Assembly (NCBI GenBank): GCA_026120185.1
Contig: JANUWF010001281.1
Span: 744,001 to 808,000 of the forward strand
Origin: Voacanga thouarsii
Taxonomy: Eukaryota > Streptophyta > Magnoliopsida > Gentianales > Apocynaceae
Reading direction: 5' to 3'
Length of the DNA stretch: 64,000 nt
Position numbers and translations under genes: made by a program. The notes beneath the pieces are model-generated. The model was given only the letters and a program-made list of their open reading frames with translations. It searched no databases and was not told the origin of the DNA. Shown piece after piece: positions 33,711-46,132 of this stretch; positions within the stretch are counted from its first letter, which is position 1, and the number at the start of each line of letters is the position of its first letter.

Positions 33711-35476
33711 CATGCTATGTGTGGTCTACGGACATTGTTTTTACTGTTTTCGTGTTTGTCTTTGTTTGCTGTGAAAATCGTTTTCACTTGAATCGAAATC
33801 GTTTCGATCTTTATGAGTTGGGTCCGTAGCATAATATCATTGTGTTATAGTTACAGAATATTTCGAAAGGATGCTTTCTTTGGAGCTGAAAAAATTCTGC
33901 AGAAAAACGTTTTCTTGCAACATGGATGTTGCCCTCCGTTTCATCTTAATTTTTCGTTTTGATTTTGTTTAAACTAACAAATTGGTTGTTGTTTATAGCT
34001 TTAAAACAGAAAATACAGTTGAGAATTGTTCTCACTGAAAATTTGCAGAAGAAGAAGGACCAGAAATTGTTTCTGAATTTTTTTTGAAAATCGCCGCCAT
34101 TGTTACAGAACACAGGCGGCGCCGGCTCTTGCCTCCAAGTTGGCGATGGTTCCATTCTGTTCGCGATGTCCGAAAATTGTTTTTGGAAGAAAATTTTTTT
34201 TGGAAACCAGAACAGAGTTGGCGCCGGTTCTGCTTTGTTTGCGACATCCAGCTATTTAAAAAAAAATTTCCGGAATAGAATTTTGAAAGGGAAAAACCTC
34301 ATTTGATGAGAGACGGGATCCGAAAGCATTTTCTCAAAATTAGTTTTGAGACAATCAATTTTGTTCTTCAAAATAATAATTTTGAAAATCTAAAATTGAT
34401 GTATTTTCTAAAATGGTGATTTTAGAATCTGTTTTGTCTTTCCAAAATAGTGATTTTGGAATGATAAAAGTATATGTTTATTTTGTTTAAGCATAATCAA
34501 TGGCATGGTGGATGGTTATGGACTAAAACCAATTATATCTGTTCATACATTTTACAGTTTTGGTTTTTATGAAATAGGGCTTGCGTGTTCTACCTTCTCT
34601 AGAATTCTTATGTAATTCTCTTCTCATCTAACTCCCCTCGAATGTAACTCGAGGTTTTCTCTCTTTAGAAAATTATGTAATTAGTTTACATAGGTTAGAT
34701 ATGAGTAGAATTATTTTATTCTGGAGATGGCAACCAAAACAAGGCAAGGGGGTAAGACCTTCTACTTAAATCATGCATGAATACATAGAGTTAACTATAT
34801 TAATTTATTTTATGGCTCAAAGAAATTATTTAGGGTAAAGTCCATAACCATACCACATAATCGCTTTATTACCATGATTATCAATTATGTGATTATTGAT
34901 TATTATGCATGTCATTCAACGAAATCACTAAAAGGAATAAATCCCTCAGTTAATATTAAACATAATTCCTTCCGTTAATATAGTAAGAACGAGAGTCCTT
35001 TTTCGAGACCAGGTTGTTGGGCAAACCCAAGCCTACTTGACATTAGGCACGTTCAAGTTATGGAATTAAATTCCTGATTAATGGATCGGGTTTAACTAAA
35101 TTCTTTATCCCGGTTGGGCAAACTCAAGCATAAAGAAATTTAGAGGAAAAATTGGGGTAGCCCAAAAGGCTTTAAGATTAAAAGCTGTTAATCACCCAAT
35201 GATCCGGTAGTTACATACGATGTAATTGATATTGGATACCTACCAATGAACTCAAGGGTGGCTTGTTGGGCAAACCTAAGGTTATTCTTGAGGAATTTGG
35301 ATATCGGTCCACTAGGAAAGCTTTCAACGGGCTTTCCCGAATCAGTAGTGGGGGCTATTGGTTTGAGTTAAATAGTGGAGTAAAAATGTGTTTAATTAAA
35401 GTCCTAATTATTTGCATATCATGTGCATATACAAGTAGTTAATGCTCTCTATCTTTACATCTAAGTCACTTGCATC
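33711..35476 (+). other. Untranslated leader of the copia element
   Basis: Nearly 1.8 kb between primer site and gag start without meaningful ORFs. It contains repeated TTGTTGGGCAAACC.AAG words (near 35010, 35105 and 35260), a minor internal direct repeat. Confidence 0.6.
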
Positions 35477-36277
35477 ATGTCAATGAACTTGAACTTACGT
35501 AGCATTTTGGAAACCAACAAGTTAATCGAATCAAACTATCTCGACTGGTATAGAAATTTGAGAATCGTTCTCAAATCGAAAAAGTTTCTCCACGTGCTAG
35601 ATGCTCCTATTCCACCACCACCAGCCCAAGATGCTTATGCTGATGAGCATGCTGTCCACAAAAGGTACAAGGAGGATAGCGATACAGCATCATGTATTAT
35701 GTTGGCATCCATGACTCCTGAGTTGCAAAAATAGCACGAGCATATAGATGCTTAATCGATCATTTTACATCTTCGAGAGCTGTTTGATGTCTAAGCTAGA
35801 ACTGAGAGATATGAGATTTAGAAGTAACTATTTCATTGTAAAATGGCAGAGGGTTCTTCTGTGGCCACTCATGGGCTGAAGATGTTGGGCTTGATAGAGA
35901 AGCTTGGATCTCTCGGGTTTACAATGGACCATGACTTAAGTGTTGACGTAATTCTTCAATCTTTGCCTAATAGTTTCTCACAATTTGTGATTAACTATCA
36001 GATGAATAAGATTGAGTGCACTATCCTTGAGTTGATCAATCTTCTCAAAACTGCGGAGTCCTCCATGAAGAGGGATTCCAATGCGGTTTTAATAGTAGAA
36101 TCTTCCTCTTCTAAGAAGAAAGTTCAAAAGAAGAAGAAGAAGGCTCCCATAAAGCCCAAAGGTGGTGTGAACAAGAAAGACGCAACTACCAAGGGCCCAT
36201 GCCATCATTGTGGGAAGATGGGCCACTGGAGGCGCAACTACAAAGCCTACTTGGAGACCATCAAGGACAAGAAGTAG
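35477..36277 (+). pseudogene. copia gag
   Basis: The capsid-like Gag starts at 35477 (MSMNLNLRSILETNKLIESN). A stop at 35732-35734 and further stops up to ~35840 interrupt it. It resumes as an open frame 35843-36277 (LPNSFSQFVINYQMNK) with a Lys-rich stretch and the zinc knuckle CHHCGKMGHWRRNY (36200-36241). The last zinc ligand, normally Cys, is Tyr, so RNA binding by the knuckle should be lost. Confidence 0.88.
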
Positions 36278-36520
36278 AAGGAGAAGTTTACAAGCACTTC
36301 TACTTCTTTTCCAGGTATGTTTATGATTGAGATAAATACTGCCTTTAGAAATAAGATATGGGTATTAGATACCGAATGTGGATCTCATTTGTGCAATAAC
36401 TTGTAGGGACTAACGAGCAGTAGAAGGTTAGAGAAAGGCGACGTGGACCTACGTATTGCAAATGGGGCAAAGGTTGCTGCACTTACTGTGGGACATACGA
36501 GCTGAACCTGCCTTCGGGAT
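36278..36520 (+). pseudogene. copia protease region
   Basis: WVLDTECGSHLCNN: the aspartic protease D-T/S-G motif (36368-36376) has Glu in place of Gly, expected to inactivate it. It lies in frame with gag after a stop at 36275-36277, and stops and a frame change follow. Confidence 0.8.
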
Positions 36521-37601
36521 TGATTCTAGAACTGGAAAACTGTTATTATGTACCAATTTTAATGAAAAACATTATCTCAGTTGTGTGGTTAGACTTATGT
36601 AGAATTCATTTAATATTTAAGAATAAATGTTGTTCTTTTTCATTGAATGATATTCATTATGGTTTAGCAACTTTGGTTAATAGTTTATATGTTCTAGACT
36701 TGGACAATCTAATTCTCAATATAAACAATAAGAAACCTAAAATAGATAACTCTAACACCTCTTACTTATGGCATTGTCGTTTGGGCTATGTAAACGAAAA
36801 TCGTGTTTCTAAGTTACACAAGCTTGGTGACTTAGGGTCATTTGATTATGAATCATATGGCACATGCGAGTCTTGTTTACTAGGCAAAATAACTAAAACT
36901 CCTTTTTCAGGAAAAGGAGAACGAGCCAAGGAGTTATTAGAACTCATACATTTTGATGTATGTGGCTCAATGTCAATACAAGCAAGAGGAAGTTATAACT
37001 ATTTCATAACATTTATCGATGATTTCTCACTATACAGGTATTTGTATTTAATGAAATACAAATCTGAGGCATTTGAAAGGTTTAAAGACTTCAAGAATGA
37101 AATAGAGAAACAACTTGGCAAAAGTATTAAAACTCTAAGATCTGATCGAGGAGAAGAATATTTGAGTCAAGAGTTTTGAGTTATCTTAGAGATAATGGGA
37201 TATTATCTCAATGGACTCCACCACATACACCTAAACATAACGGTGTATCTGAGAGAAGGAATCGAACCTTTCTAGACATGGTACGGACCATAATGGCTTC
37301 TGCAAACCTACCAAAATCGTTTTGGGGGCATGCACTAGAAACTTCTTTTTATATACTGAACAGAGTTCTGACAAAATTAGTTGATACTATCCCATTTGAG
37401 ATGTTCTTTGGTAAAAGACCAAAGTTATCTCACTTGCGAGTATGGGGTTGTCCTGCCTTTGTTAAAAGGCCACAGTCAGACAAACTTGATAGTAAGTCTG
37501 ACAAGTGTTTGTTTGTGGGATATCCAAAAGAATCTTTTGATATTACTTCTATCAACCCTCCAAAAACAAATTGTTTATTTCGAAGCATGCCTTCTTCTTA
37601 G
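36520..37601 (+). pseudogene. copia integrase
   Basis: GAG-pre-integrase/zinc region WHCRLGYVN...CESC (the second His of the HHCC motif is Tyr). The catalytic core has IHFDVCG (first Asp), TFIDDFS (second Asp) and ERRNRTFLD (Glu), the D,D-35-E triad. One base missing in a T-run near 37175 shifts the frame between 36520-37179 and 37176-37601. The C-terminal part includes RVWGCPAFVK and CLFVGYP. Confidence 0.9.
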
Positions 37602-38701
37602 AGAAGGAGCACATGCTCAAGGGGGACAGTGGGAGTAAGATTGAACTTAGTGAAGTTCATGAAGATCAAACAAACGAGGATCAACTGTCTAACCCCACAT
37701 CTATTGAGAGAATAGATGAACCTTCTAATACACAAGAACCTCGTAGATCTAGTAGGATACGTATGGCACCTGAGAGATATGGATTTCTCATTAGTGACCA
37801 TAATGACGTATTGCTCATAGATGAAGATGAGCCTACTACCTACAAGGATGTTTTGAATAGTTCAAAATCTAACAAATGGCTTGAGGCCATGAAGTCAGAG
37901 ATGGATTCCATGTACAACAACCAAGTATGAACTTTGGTTGATCCAACCAAAGGAATCAAACCTATTGGGTGCAAGTGGGTTTTCAAGAAGAAAACGGACA
38001 TGGATGGTAACTTAGTTACCTATAAAGCACGACTAGTGGTGAAGGGTTATCGTCAACAACATGATATTGACTATGATGAAACCTTCTCGCCAGTAACCAT
38101 GTTGAAATCCATCAGGATACTCCTAGCCATTGCTGCTCATTTTGATTATGAGATTTATCAAATGGATGTGAAAATAGTTTTCCTAAATGGAAATCTGACT
38201 GAGGAAGTGTATATGACACAACTTGAGGGTTTCACATCCAGTGATAGCACAAAGGTGTGTAAGCTGCAAAGGTCTATTTATGGACTTAAGCAAGCTTCTA
38301 GGAGTTGGAATATCCGTTTTGATGAAACAATCAAAGAGTTTGGTTTTATTCAAAATATGGATGAGCCTTGTATATATAAGAAGGTTAGTGGAAGTGCAAT
38401 CGTTTTTTTACTGCTTTATGTAGATGACATATTGCTAATAGGAAACGATATACTTGTCTTGCAAACGGTTAAAATTTGGTTGTCCAAACAATTCTCCATG
38501 AAAGACCTTGGTGAAGCAACCTATATTCTTGGAATTAGGATCTATAGAGATAGATCTAAAAGGTTGCTTGGTCTTTCACAATCTACATACATAGATAAAG
38601 TGCTAAAGAGGTTTAGCATGGATCAATCCAAAAAAGGAATTCTTGCCCATGTCACATGGTGTAAGCCTTTCAAAGTCGATGTCTCCCAAGACACAAGTTG
38701 A
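37571..38701 (+). pseudogene. copia reverse transcriptase
   Basis: An acidic linker is followed by EAMKSEMDSMYNNQV and a stop (37928-37930). Then come IGCKWVFKKK, YKARLVVKGYRQ, QMDVKIVFLNGNL, YGLKQASRSWN and the catalytic LLYVDDILLIGND (YVDD at 38417-38428). The polymerase motif is intact, but the preceding stop separates it from integrase. Confidence 0.92.
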
Positions 38702-39397
38702 AAGGAATCACATAAGTAAGATTCCATATACCTCGGCAGTTGGATCTATCATGTATTCTATGATATGTATTAGGCTCGATGTATTTTGTACTCTCAGTTT
38801 GACGAGCAGATACCAATCCGACCCTGGTGAGGGTTATTGGGCGGCTGTAAAGAACATCCTTAAGTACTTACGAAGGACTAAGGATATGTTCTTAGTATAT
38901 GGAGAAGGTGATTTGAAAATAAATGGGTATACTGATGCCATTTTTCAATTTGATAAAGATGATTTCAAATCACAATCCGGCAACGTGTTTACGTTGTGCG
39001 GAGGGGCAATAAGTTGGAAAGTTCCAAACAAGAGACTATTGCCGACTCTACGATAGAAGTTGAGTACATAGCTGCTTCTGAAGCAGCTAAGGAGGCTGTT
39101 TGGATCAAGAAGTTCGTGACGGAATTGGGTGTGGTTCCTAGTGTTGTTGGTCCAATAACTTTGTATTGTGACAACAACGGAGCCATTGCACAAGCAAAGG
39201 AGCCGCGGTCTCACCAACGATCCAAACACGTATTGCGACGCTATCATCTGATCCGGGAGATCATAGATAGGAATGATGTAAAGATAGAGAGAGTTCCCAC
39301 GGATGAGAACATAGCTGACCCGCTTACGAAAGCACTATCCCAAAAGAAACATGATTGTCATGTTGAGTCATTCGGTATTACATACATGAATGATTGA
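38643..39397 (+). pseudogene. copia RNase H
   Basis: Frames 38643-39056 (YTSAVGSIMYSM; a frame change after GGAISWK) and 38996-39397 (EYIAASEAAKEAVWIKKF, LYCDNNGAIAQA, KHVLRRYHLIREI, NIADPLTKAL). The end of Pol is the stop at 39395-39397. Confidence 0.9.
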
Positions 39398-39401
39398 CTC
39401 T

Positions 39402-39417
39402 AGTGCAAGTGGTAGTT
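39402..39417 (+). other. Polypurine tract
   Basis: AGTGCAAGTGGTAGTT lies directly before the 3' LTR, and compares with GTGGAAGTT at position 1 and AGTGCAAGTAGGAGA before the LTR at 63552. Confidence 0.75.
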
Positions 39418-41133
39418 TATTAGTGTTGTGCCCTAGAAGCAATCACTTGTACATTGTATATGACACATTTTATTTTAATAAAAGATATTATTTATCTTAC
39501 AGTTTCTTTTATTTACTTTAAGTAATATAACTGTTCGATAAAGTCCCTAGTACAACACTGTGTTAAGGAAATCATGATAGAGATCATGATATGAGATTCC
39601 TACTACACTGGATGGTGTTAGTACTTAAATAGTCCCTAGTCATAGTATTAATGAGATAGGACATCATTAATGCATTAAGACTAGCATGTGTTAGACTTCT
39701 TGATTTGATCAGGCGGTGGTTCTCATAACCGTGAGTATTGAGATACTCAAAGTTAACACATGGATGTTTGTTAATGGAACAAGTTCATTGGATGACCTAA
39801 CTTTGAGATAATCACATGGATAACTATTTAGTACCAGTGATATAATTTCAATATAGAAAACGTGCAAGTATCCTTAGACTTGAGATCTCCAAGGTACTTT
39901 GTTTGCTGAGCCTTGTACTTTGATTCCAATCTCCGGAGCTCAATTAGAGGGCCACCTATGGGATGGATATTGGGTACATGGTGAGGTAAATGAAAGTAGT
40001 TGAGAGGGTCAAAAAAGAATTCACCACTCCTAATAGTAGGGGCAAATATCTCACGGCCACTTGTAGGAATTACTACTCGAAAGTTCTTGGTCAAGGCAAT
40101 TGTGTATTGGAAACAGTTCCAATTGATACACATCTAGAGTAGTGGGTTCCTGGTACAAATACTATTGTATTTGGGCCAGAATTAATTCTGGAGGAAATTG
40201 GCACTAATTCCGTATTCTAAACCGAATGAGATATTGTATGGTGAAAGAAGTTGATTGCACTGAAGTTTGTTATTGAAGGGTTCATGTCAAGCCACTCGAC
40301 TTCCTAGACTCTTGGGTGGTCATGATGTGTTGCTAGATACCGCTCATGATTTAGGAATATGGGTTTATTAATTGATGAATTAATAAACCAATCCTGATTA
40401 GAATTAATAGGATTAATTCTAATTAATTATGGATTATTAATCTCAAAGACGTTTGGATTAATTCATGTTCTCTACCAATTGACTACGAAACCTAATAGGT
40501 CACACACAATAGAGGATTATATACTCAAGATATTATTTGATAACATTGTGGGATTAATTGAGAGAAAGAAAAATTGTTGTGAACAAATTATAATTAGTTA
40601 TAATTTGTGGTACAAGTTGTAATTGTGAGAACTTGATGTTTCCAATTACAATTAGGGAATTCTAATAGGATTAGAATTCTCAGTTTTGGGAAGGGAATTT
40701 CGTGTGATATATAGTAGCTAATAACACACGAAAAACCCTAGCCATATAGTTGAAACACAACACACGATTCTCTCTTCCTTTGATCTCTCTCTCTCTCTCG
40801 ATTTTGATCTTGAACCCTAGCCGCCATCCTTTTTCTGCTAGCACAGAAATTTGGTGCTTGAGTATTCCTCTATGTAGATTACTGTTAGAGATAATCACAC
40901 ACTGTATTATAGTGGTTAGACGTTCAACTCACGTAGAGGTTGATTACGAGGATTGCTGGATCGCGCCTCAACTTAAAGAAGAAATTTTTGTTCTTCGGAG
41001 GATCGCGCAAAGGTAAAAGCTATTACCTTTACCCTCATTATGTTTTGTTTTCCACACATAGATGGGTCTTGGGAGGGTATCTCGTTTTATTTTCCACTGC
41101 GCTGTATAGGATACGAACCTGAGATACCCAACA
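39418..41133 (+). repeat. 3' LTR of copia family A
   Basis: TATTAGTGTTGTG...GATACCCAACA, 1,716 bp, followed by CAAGG. Confidence 0.92.
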
Positions 41134-41220
41134 CAAGGTGACCGGATAAGGCTTTTAAAATGTAGGCAAAAGATTTGTGGTTTCAGTATTTCCAATTAAG
41201 AAAATGGATATTGTTTTGAA
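41134..41220 (-). pseudogene. Continuation of the viral fossil beyond the copia insertion
   Basis: On the minus strand SFAYILKALSGH runs, once the target duplication is allowed for, in frame into LAHLNGQIQLL at 31990. This shows that the virus was cut by the copia insertion. The outer limit of viral sequence is uncertain. Confidence 0.55.
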
Positions 41221-42042
41221 GATAATAGTTTTAAATATTTCAGTAGATAAATTATATAAAAGATAATATAAACATAACAAGAACTAGAAAATAATTACTA
41301 TGTTTTTATCTTTAAGAAATACAAGCAAAATAAAACTCCTACTTTGTAGGAAATTCAACCAAGTGGTAGTTAGGGTAGGAATTTTGGCCAAGAAAGAATA
41401 GATAAAAAAGAAAATAAATTGGTGGAGTTAGAATTCGAACTTGCGTCACCAAGAGATAATTCCCAAGTCTCATCCACTAGACCACAATAACTCTTGTGTC
41501 CATATTTCCTAATCAAATTTCCTGCATTCTCAACCTAAGCATGTCATATGCCAATAAAAATTCTAAACTCAAAATAACTCAGCTTACTCAACAAAAGGGC
41601 ATTATAAGTTCACTACCAAAACACAAATAAGCATATGAACAAATATGCACCATCCATCAAATACTTAGATAAATGTCTTATACTTTTATATGCATATGCA
41701 AGATGCCATTCAATGCTCACATTCCCCATGTACTAAGGGTAGGGTTAGATGGGGTATTACACAATCAAAGTTTCTCAAAACTGAAAATAAGACAAAGATT
41801 ACTCAACTACTAACAATCTAATAGTAAAACACATCAAATCAAAAGGAACAATTATAATAAGAATTGAAATAAAAGAATCACAAGAAAACTATACATAAAA
41901 AATTAATAAAACAATTCTAAAATCAACTATCCTAAAGTAGAAAATCAATTAATTACCTAATAAAAATCAAAATAAAAAATACATGCAAGACAAAAATAAT
42001 TGAATCAATAAAACTTAAGTGTTTTTGGAATATTAACAATCG
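41221..42042. other. AT-rich stretch with a SINE-like head, no gene
   Basis: No coding region. It contains the tRNA-like block at 41430-41495. The right part may be the internal remnant of the gypsy-like element whose primer site is at 42043. Confidence 0.45.
41430..41495 (-). mobile_element. tRNA-derived SINE-like head
   Basis: On the minus strand: GAGTTATTG, A-box TGGTCTAGTGG (41474-41484), an anticodon-arm-like GAGA...TCTC, B-box GTTCGAATTC (41431-41440), then TAACTC, which pairs with the initial GAGTTA. A- and B-boxes are ~33 bp apart, as in a pol III promoter. It could be a degenerate tRNA gene instead; the SINE body was not delimited. Confidence 0.5.
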
Positions 42043-42060
42043 ATCCTCGACAACGATGCC
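42043..42060 (-). other. Degenerate tRNA-Asp-type primer-binding site
   Basis: Minus strand TGGCATCGTTGTCGAGGA differs at four positions, all transitions, from the TGGCGCCGTTGCCGGGGA site typical of Ty3/gypsy Athila/Tat elements. It lies a few bases after an LTR-like end ...CACAACA. Confidence 0.55.
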
Positions 42061-42067
42061 AAAAATT

Positions 42068-43330
42068 TGTTGTGCGTGCGTAGTTTGTGTTATGTTTAGA
42101 AGATAGATCCAATGCTCAATCAAGTTTTAAAATAAAATACCAAATTAACTCACATATGCACACATTTGGACAAGTATACCCATTATGTAGTATAGAGTAT
42201 AGTTGGTAAGTATTGAAGACCCTCAAGAACGAGATCAATTACTCCTACTTCCACTTGAATTCTATTATTTAACCAACCCAAAACAAGAAGTAAAATGACT
42301 AACTACTTAATATTAAGGACAAAAGAATACAAATCAAACTTAAGGATGTATAAAATTAATGAAATCTAAGGGCAAGCCAAAACGTCCTAGAATCCCTATC
42401 TTTAGGTGACCTAAAAACCTCATCTATCACCAAGTTCTAAATCTCCCAAATCATTTCTTAAGTTCATCGAGGGAAAACAAATTTATTGAATTAACACAAA
42501 AAGGAACCCATCTCATGAATCATTTCTCAAGCTCAGTATAAGAGAATTACCAAATCAATCAATCAATTCAATTAATCACACCCCAAGTGATGAATTACTC
42601 AAAATAGATATCAATTAATCAAATAAACATCAAATATAAGAGTAATTCAAATCAATGAAATTCAACAACCATAGAATCCAATCACAAAGGGAAAAAGGGA
42701 AAAAGGGAAAAACTCATAGATAAGGCATCTCTTCTACTTTGTAATATTCTTTTGAAGTTGCTCCTTTTTCCTCAAATCCTCCTTGATCTTCTCTTCTCTT
42801 CTCTTCCTTGTGTTCCAAGGGGTTTCTCTGGTGTTTTTCATAGGTGAGTCGATTTCCAATGACCCAGAAAAGCAATAGTTATAGGTTCCTTTGCGAATCC
42901 CTAAAAATTTGCAAAACATGGGGTAATCTGTGATGTTGTATGGTGTCGTGTATGCTCTGATCCTCCAATCTTGCCTCAAAATGTCATCGTGGGATTAACT
43001 GTTGCTATGTATTAGAATGATGCTCGACGATGTGGACAATGACTAGCATGGTGCCATGAAGCTCCTGATATTCTACATTTTCAGCGCAATCTGAGGGACA
43101 CAATGATGTCGACGCCCAGAATGTTGACTCCTAAATGATGGGCACTGCACTGAGTCGCTTTAGTTTGGTTTTTTTTTAGTCTTTTCTCATTGAATCCTTA
43201 TTTAATCTTTAACTTTTTCATCCTACATAAAATAAAGAGAAAATGAGGGATTAAGCAGCAATCTAGAATGCATTTTTTCACAATTTAAGCATAAATTATG
43301 TATAATATATATGTATAATAAACCTCATCA
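42068..43330 (-). mobile_element. Probable Ty3/gypsy LTR remnant
   Basis: On the minus strand the candidate LTR begins TGATGAGG (43330) and ends CACAACA (42068), next to the primer site. No second LTR or target duplication is found, so the left limit is tentative. Confidence 0.4.
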
Positions 43331-43900
43331 AGTGTCAACACTAGAAGTTTCAACAAGTACATACATACATACATACATATTTCAATACTTTAATTAATTG
43401 AATGATACAAAAATTTTAGTATCAAATACACTTAATTAAATACATATTTTAATTACGTAATTTTAAATATTTAATTAAATTATCAAATAGACCCTAACTT
43501 ATAATATTAATTTTTATATTTATTTATTTTTGAAGATTGCAAATATGATTATAGTATTAAAGGGGCTATTTAGATTTAAAATTTTCTCTTTTAAGGGAAT
43601 AAATTTATTCAAAGATTAACTAAAACATGAAAGAGAATCTTCTGGAGTTATCTTACTATCCAGTTATATGCCCCATTCTATTTCAGTTTTTTATGAAGAC
43701 AAAATGCTGCGTAGAAGGTATTGACTCCAACGGCTACTTTTGTTATTTTTTCTAACTTAATTTTCTTCCGCGGCCGACATCAGCGGGCCCCTACGCCTCC
43801 CACGTCTTTCTATATTTTGTGTATTTCTCCAAGATTCCCTCTCGTTCTCTTGACGCTACTCCACCTCCTCTTCCCCTCGCCCTATTCAGGATAAGAAACG
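43331..43900 (+). promoter_or_regulatory. Upstream region of the hydrolase gene
   Basis: AT-rich up to ~43760, then a GC-rich stretch with CGGGCCCC (43783-43790), a TCP/site-II-like GGGCCC, a weak TATA-like TATATTTT at 43811, and a CT-rich leader before the ATG. No other gene is present. The elements are suggestions from motif and position only. Confidence 0.35.
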
Positions 43901-46087
43901 ATGGCAACTCTAGATTTCGTGGCGGAGAACGGCAATGCTAAGCCGCCGCAGTCGGCTCTGATCTTCCTTGGCACCGGTTGTTCGAGCGCTGTACCGAATG
44001 CTTTGTGTTTGATTCGGCCCTCTTTTCCTCCTTGCTCCGTGTGTTCTCTGTCATTGTCAATCCCACCTGAACAAAACCCTAACTACAGGTTTATCAAATA
44101 CTGGTTTTATCTCGGTTGGTTTTTTGGTAAAGCATTGTTTTTGTTAACCTTTTTTTTTCTGCTGTTGCTATTATTAATACCATTTACAAAATTTTTTCCC
44201 TCTCTGTGAAAATTGTAGGGATAGTGTGCTAATTAGAAATGTATATCTATGAATGATTGATCTAATGTGAGCCTAGTATGTTGTCTTGCAATTTTTGTTC
44301 CGGTCAAAATTTTCTCAGTGTATCTGTATTATTATAGGAAATAATTGAATAAACTGATAGAAAGCTACTGGATCAAAAACTAAAAATATAGGATTATGAA
44401 TTTGTATTATTGTATGGTAGAAAATAGGTTTCATAGTCGCAGAGTTGGAAAAATTGAATGATTTCGAAATTGTTAAAAAAAAGAAAAAACTGTAGTTTAC
44501 TTGATTCATTACTAATTTTAGCTTGTTGAGGTATAAAGTGTTTGATGGCGACTGACTATGAAATGATTGTTTATGGATTTTAGGTGTAATACATCTCTCC
44601 TTATAGATTATTGTCAGAATGATGGTGAGCACAAGTATATATTGATTGATGTCGGAAAGACATTTAGGGAGCAAGTTTTGCGGTGGTTTACCTTATACAA
44701 AATTCCACTGGTGGATTCTGTAAGTTCTCTTCTGTCACCATATTTTGTGTGTGTGTGTGTGTGTGTGTTTCTCCCTCTAGTAAATGTATTCTTTAAGGGT
44801 ATGGGGTATATTTCTTCACCAAGGAAATTGAAATTCTTTCAATAGTAAAAATTAAGGAAAGTAGTTTGTATATTATTATAATTAAGCAATAAATAGTACA
44901 ACTGAGTTCTATATTATATTTTAATTGGACAAATCATGTTATGCTTTGGATCCCATACTACCAGTGGAATGTTACTACATTGGCTTTGTTGACTCTTGGG
45001 CCTTTTTGAATTTTCTGCTATTTTTTTGTTCAGCCTTCATTATGTGTCTATACTGACACCTTATCTTTGTTTTTATCTAAAATGTTGGCATCTTCTCCAG
45101 ATAATTTTGACTCATGAACATGCTGATGCAGTTCTTGGTTTAGATGATGTACGCGCGGTCCAACCATTTAGTCCAACAAATGACATTGCTCCTACTCCAA
45201 TCTACCTAACTGAACATTCAATGGAAAGGTACCATATCTATGAAACATTTTTGACATTCTTCATGTGGTGTCATAATTCTTCAAGAAGGGGGGTGGAAAA
45301 AAGAGGAAAGAATGAAATATTAATTACTAAGCTTTGATTAGAAAGTAGGTTGTTTGCTGTTTTTAAGGTATTAGTGGCAAGTAACTTGATTGCTGTAATT
45401 GCTTTTAGGTTTTTCCTTTCCATCCCTAGTTGATTATCAGTAGAACTCATTTTATTACACAGTGCATACGCAATTTCATTTATCCAGCTCTAGTTATGAG
45501 AATAAATCAATGAATCATGTAATGACATCAATAAATTTATCATAATAGTGTTGCATGGTCTTGTTTTATTTCATACTACAACCTCATATTAAGGTAAAAA
45601 CGTCAAGGCCTAGGCCGTGGCATATGATGACAGTTTGGGGTTCAGGAATCATAATAGTATTGTTTCAACCCTAAATAATAGTAATGACAGTTTGGAAACA
45701 TTAACCTAGACTTGCCTGAGATAATCATATCATGTCAAAATCAAAACTTGATTGATGCTAAGATGTTACTTGTCTTTTTGGCCTTTCCTGTTTTTGTAGA
45801 GGCTTTGGCATGATTGTCAGTTAGTCTATAGATGGAACTCTGATTTGTCAGTATCTCCATCTCTCCGTGACTCAATTATGTTTTTGGAGGACCATGTTGC
45901 CATCACACTTGAATCTAAGCCAAGTTCCAGGTCATGGATAAGTGATAAGTCTCAGAAGAATTTCCCATTTTCTAATGTTATTTCTGTTTAGTGTCACTCT
46001 CTTACTTCTTTTAGCCAGATAGCGCTACATACAAAAATAAGGTTGGCTCCATATCAGACCATTAGTTAGAATTAGAAGGCACTATGA

Positions 46088-46132
<45 letters not shown>

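Larger units (their letters stand above)
31996..41133 (+). mobile_element. Complete Ty1/copia retrotransposon (family A), mutated
   Basis: 9,138 bp with LTRs 31996-33697 and 39418-41133, flanked by a perfect 5-bp target duplication CAAGG (31991-31995, 41134-41138). It has a tRNA-iMet primer site, gag with zinc knuckle, protease, integrase, RT and RNase H in copia order, and a polypurine tract. The two LTRs differ at about 14 of the first 400 positions by eye, nearly all transitions, so it is fairly young. Several stops, frameshifts and active-site changes make it non-autonomous. It is inserted into the viral fossil. Confidence 0.93.

Noticed and set aside
44996..45337. 113-residue ORF in the hydrolase gene
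   Set aside because: It is exon 3 (45101-45228) read through into both introns; the splice sites give the true boundaries.
45809..45850. A possible extra exon in intron 3 after a TTTTTGTAG acceptor
   Set aside because: Joining it to exon 3 reaches a stop within eight codons, whereas exon 3 to the exon at 47074 keeps the frame.
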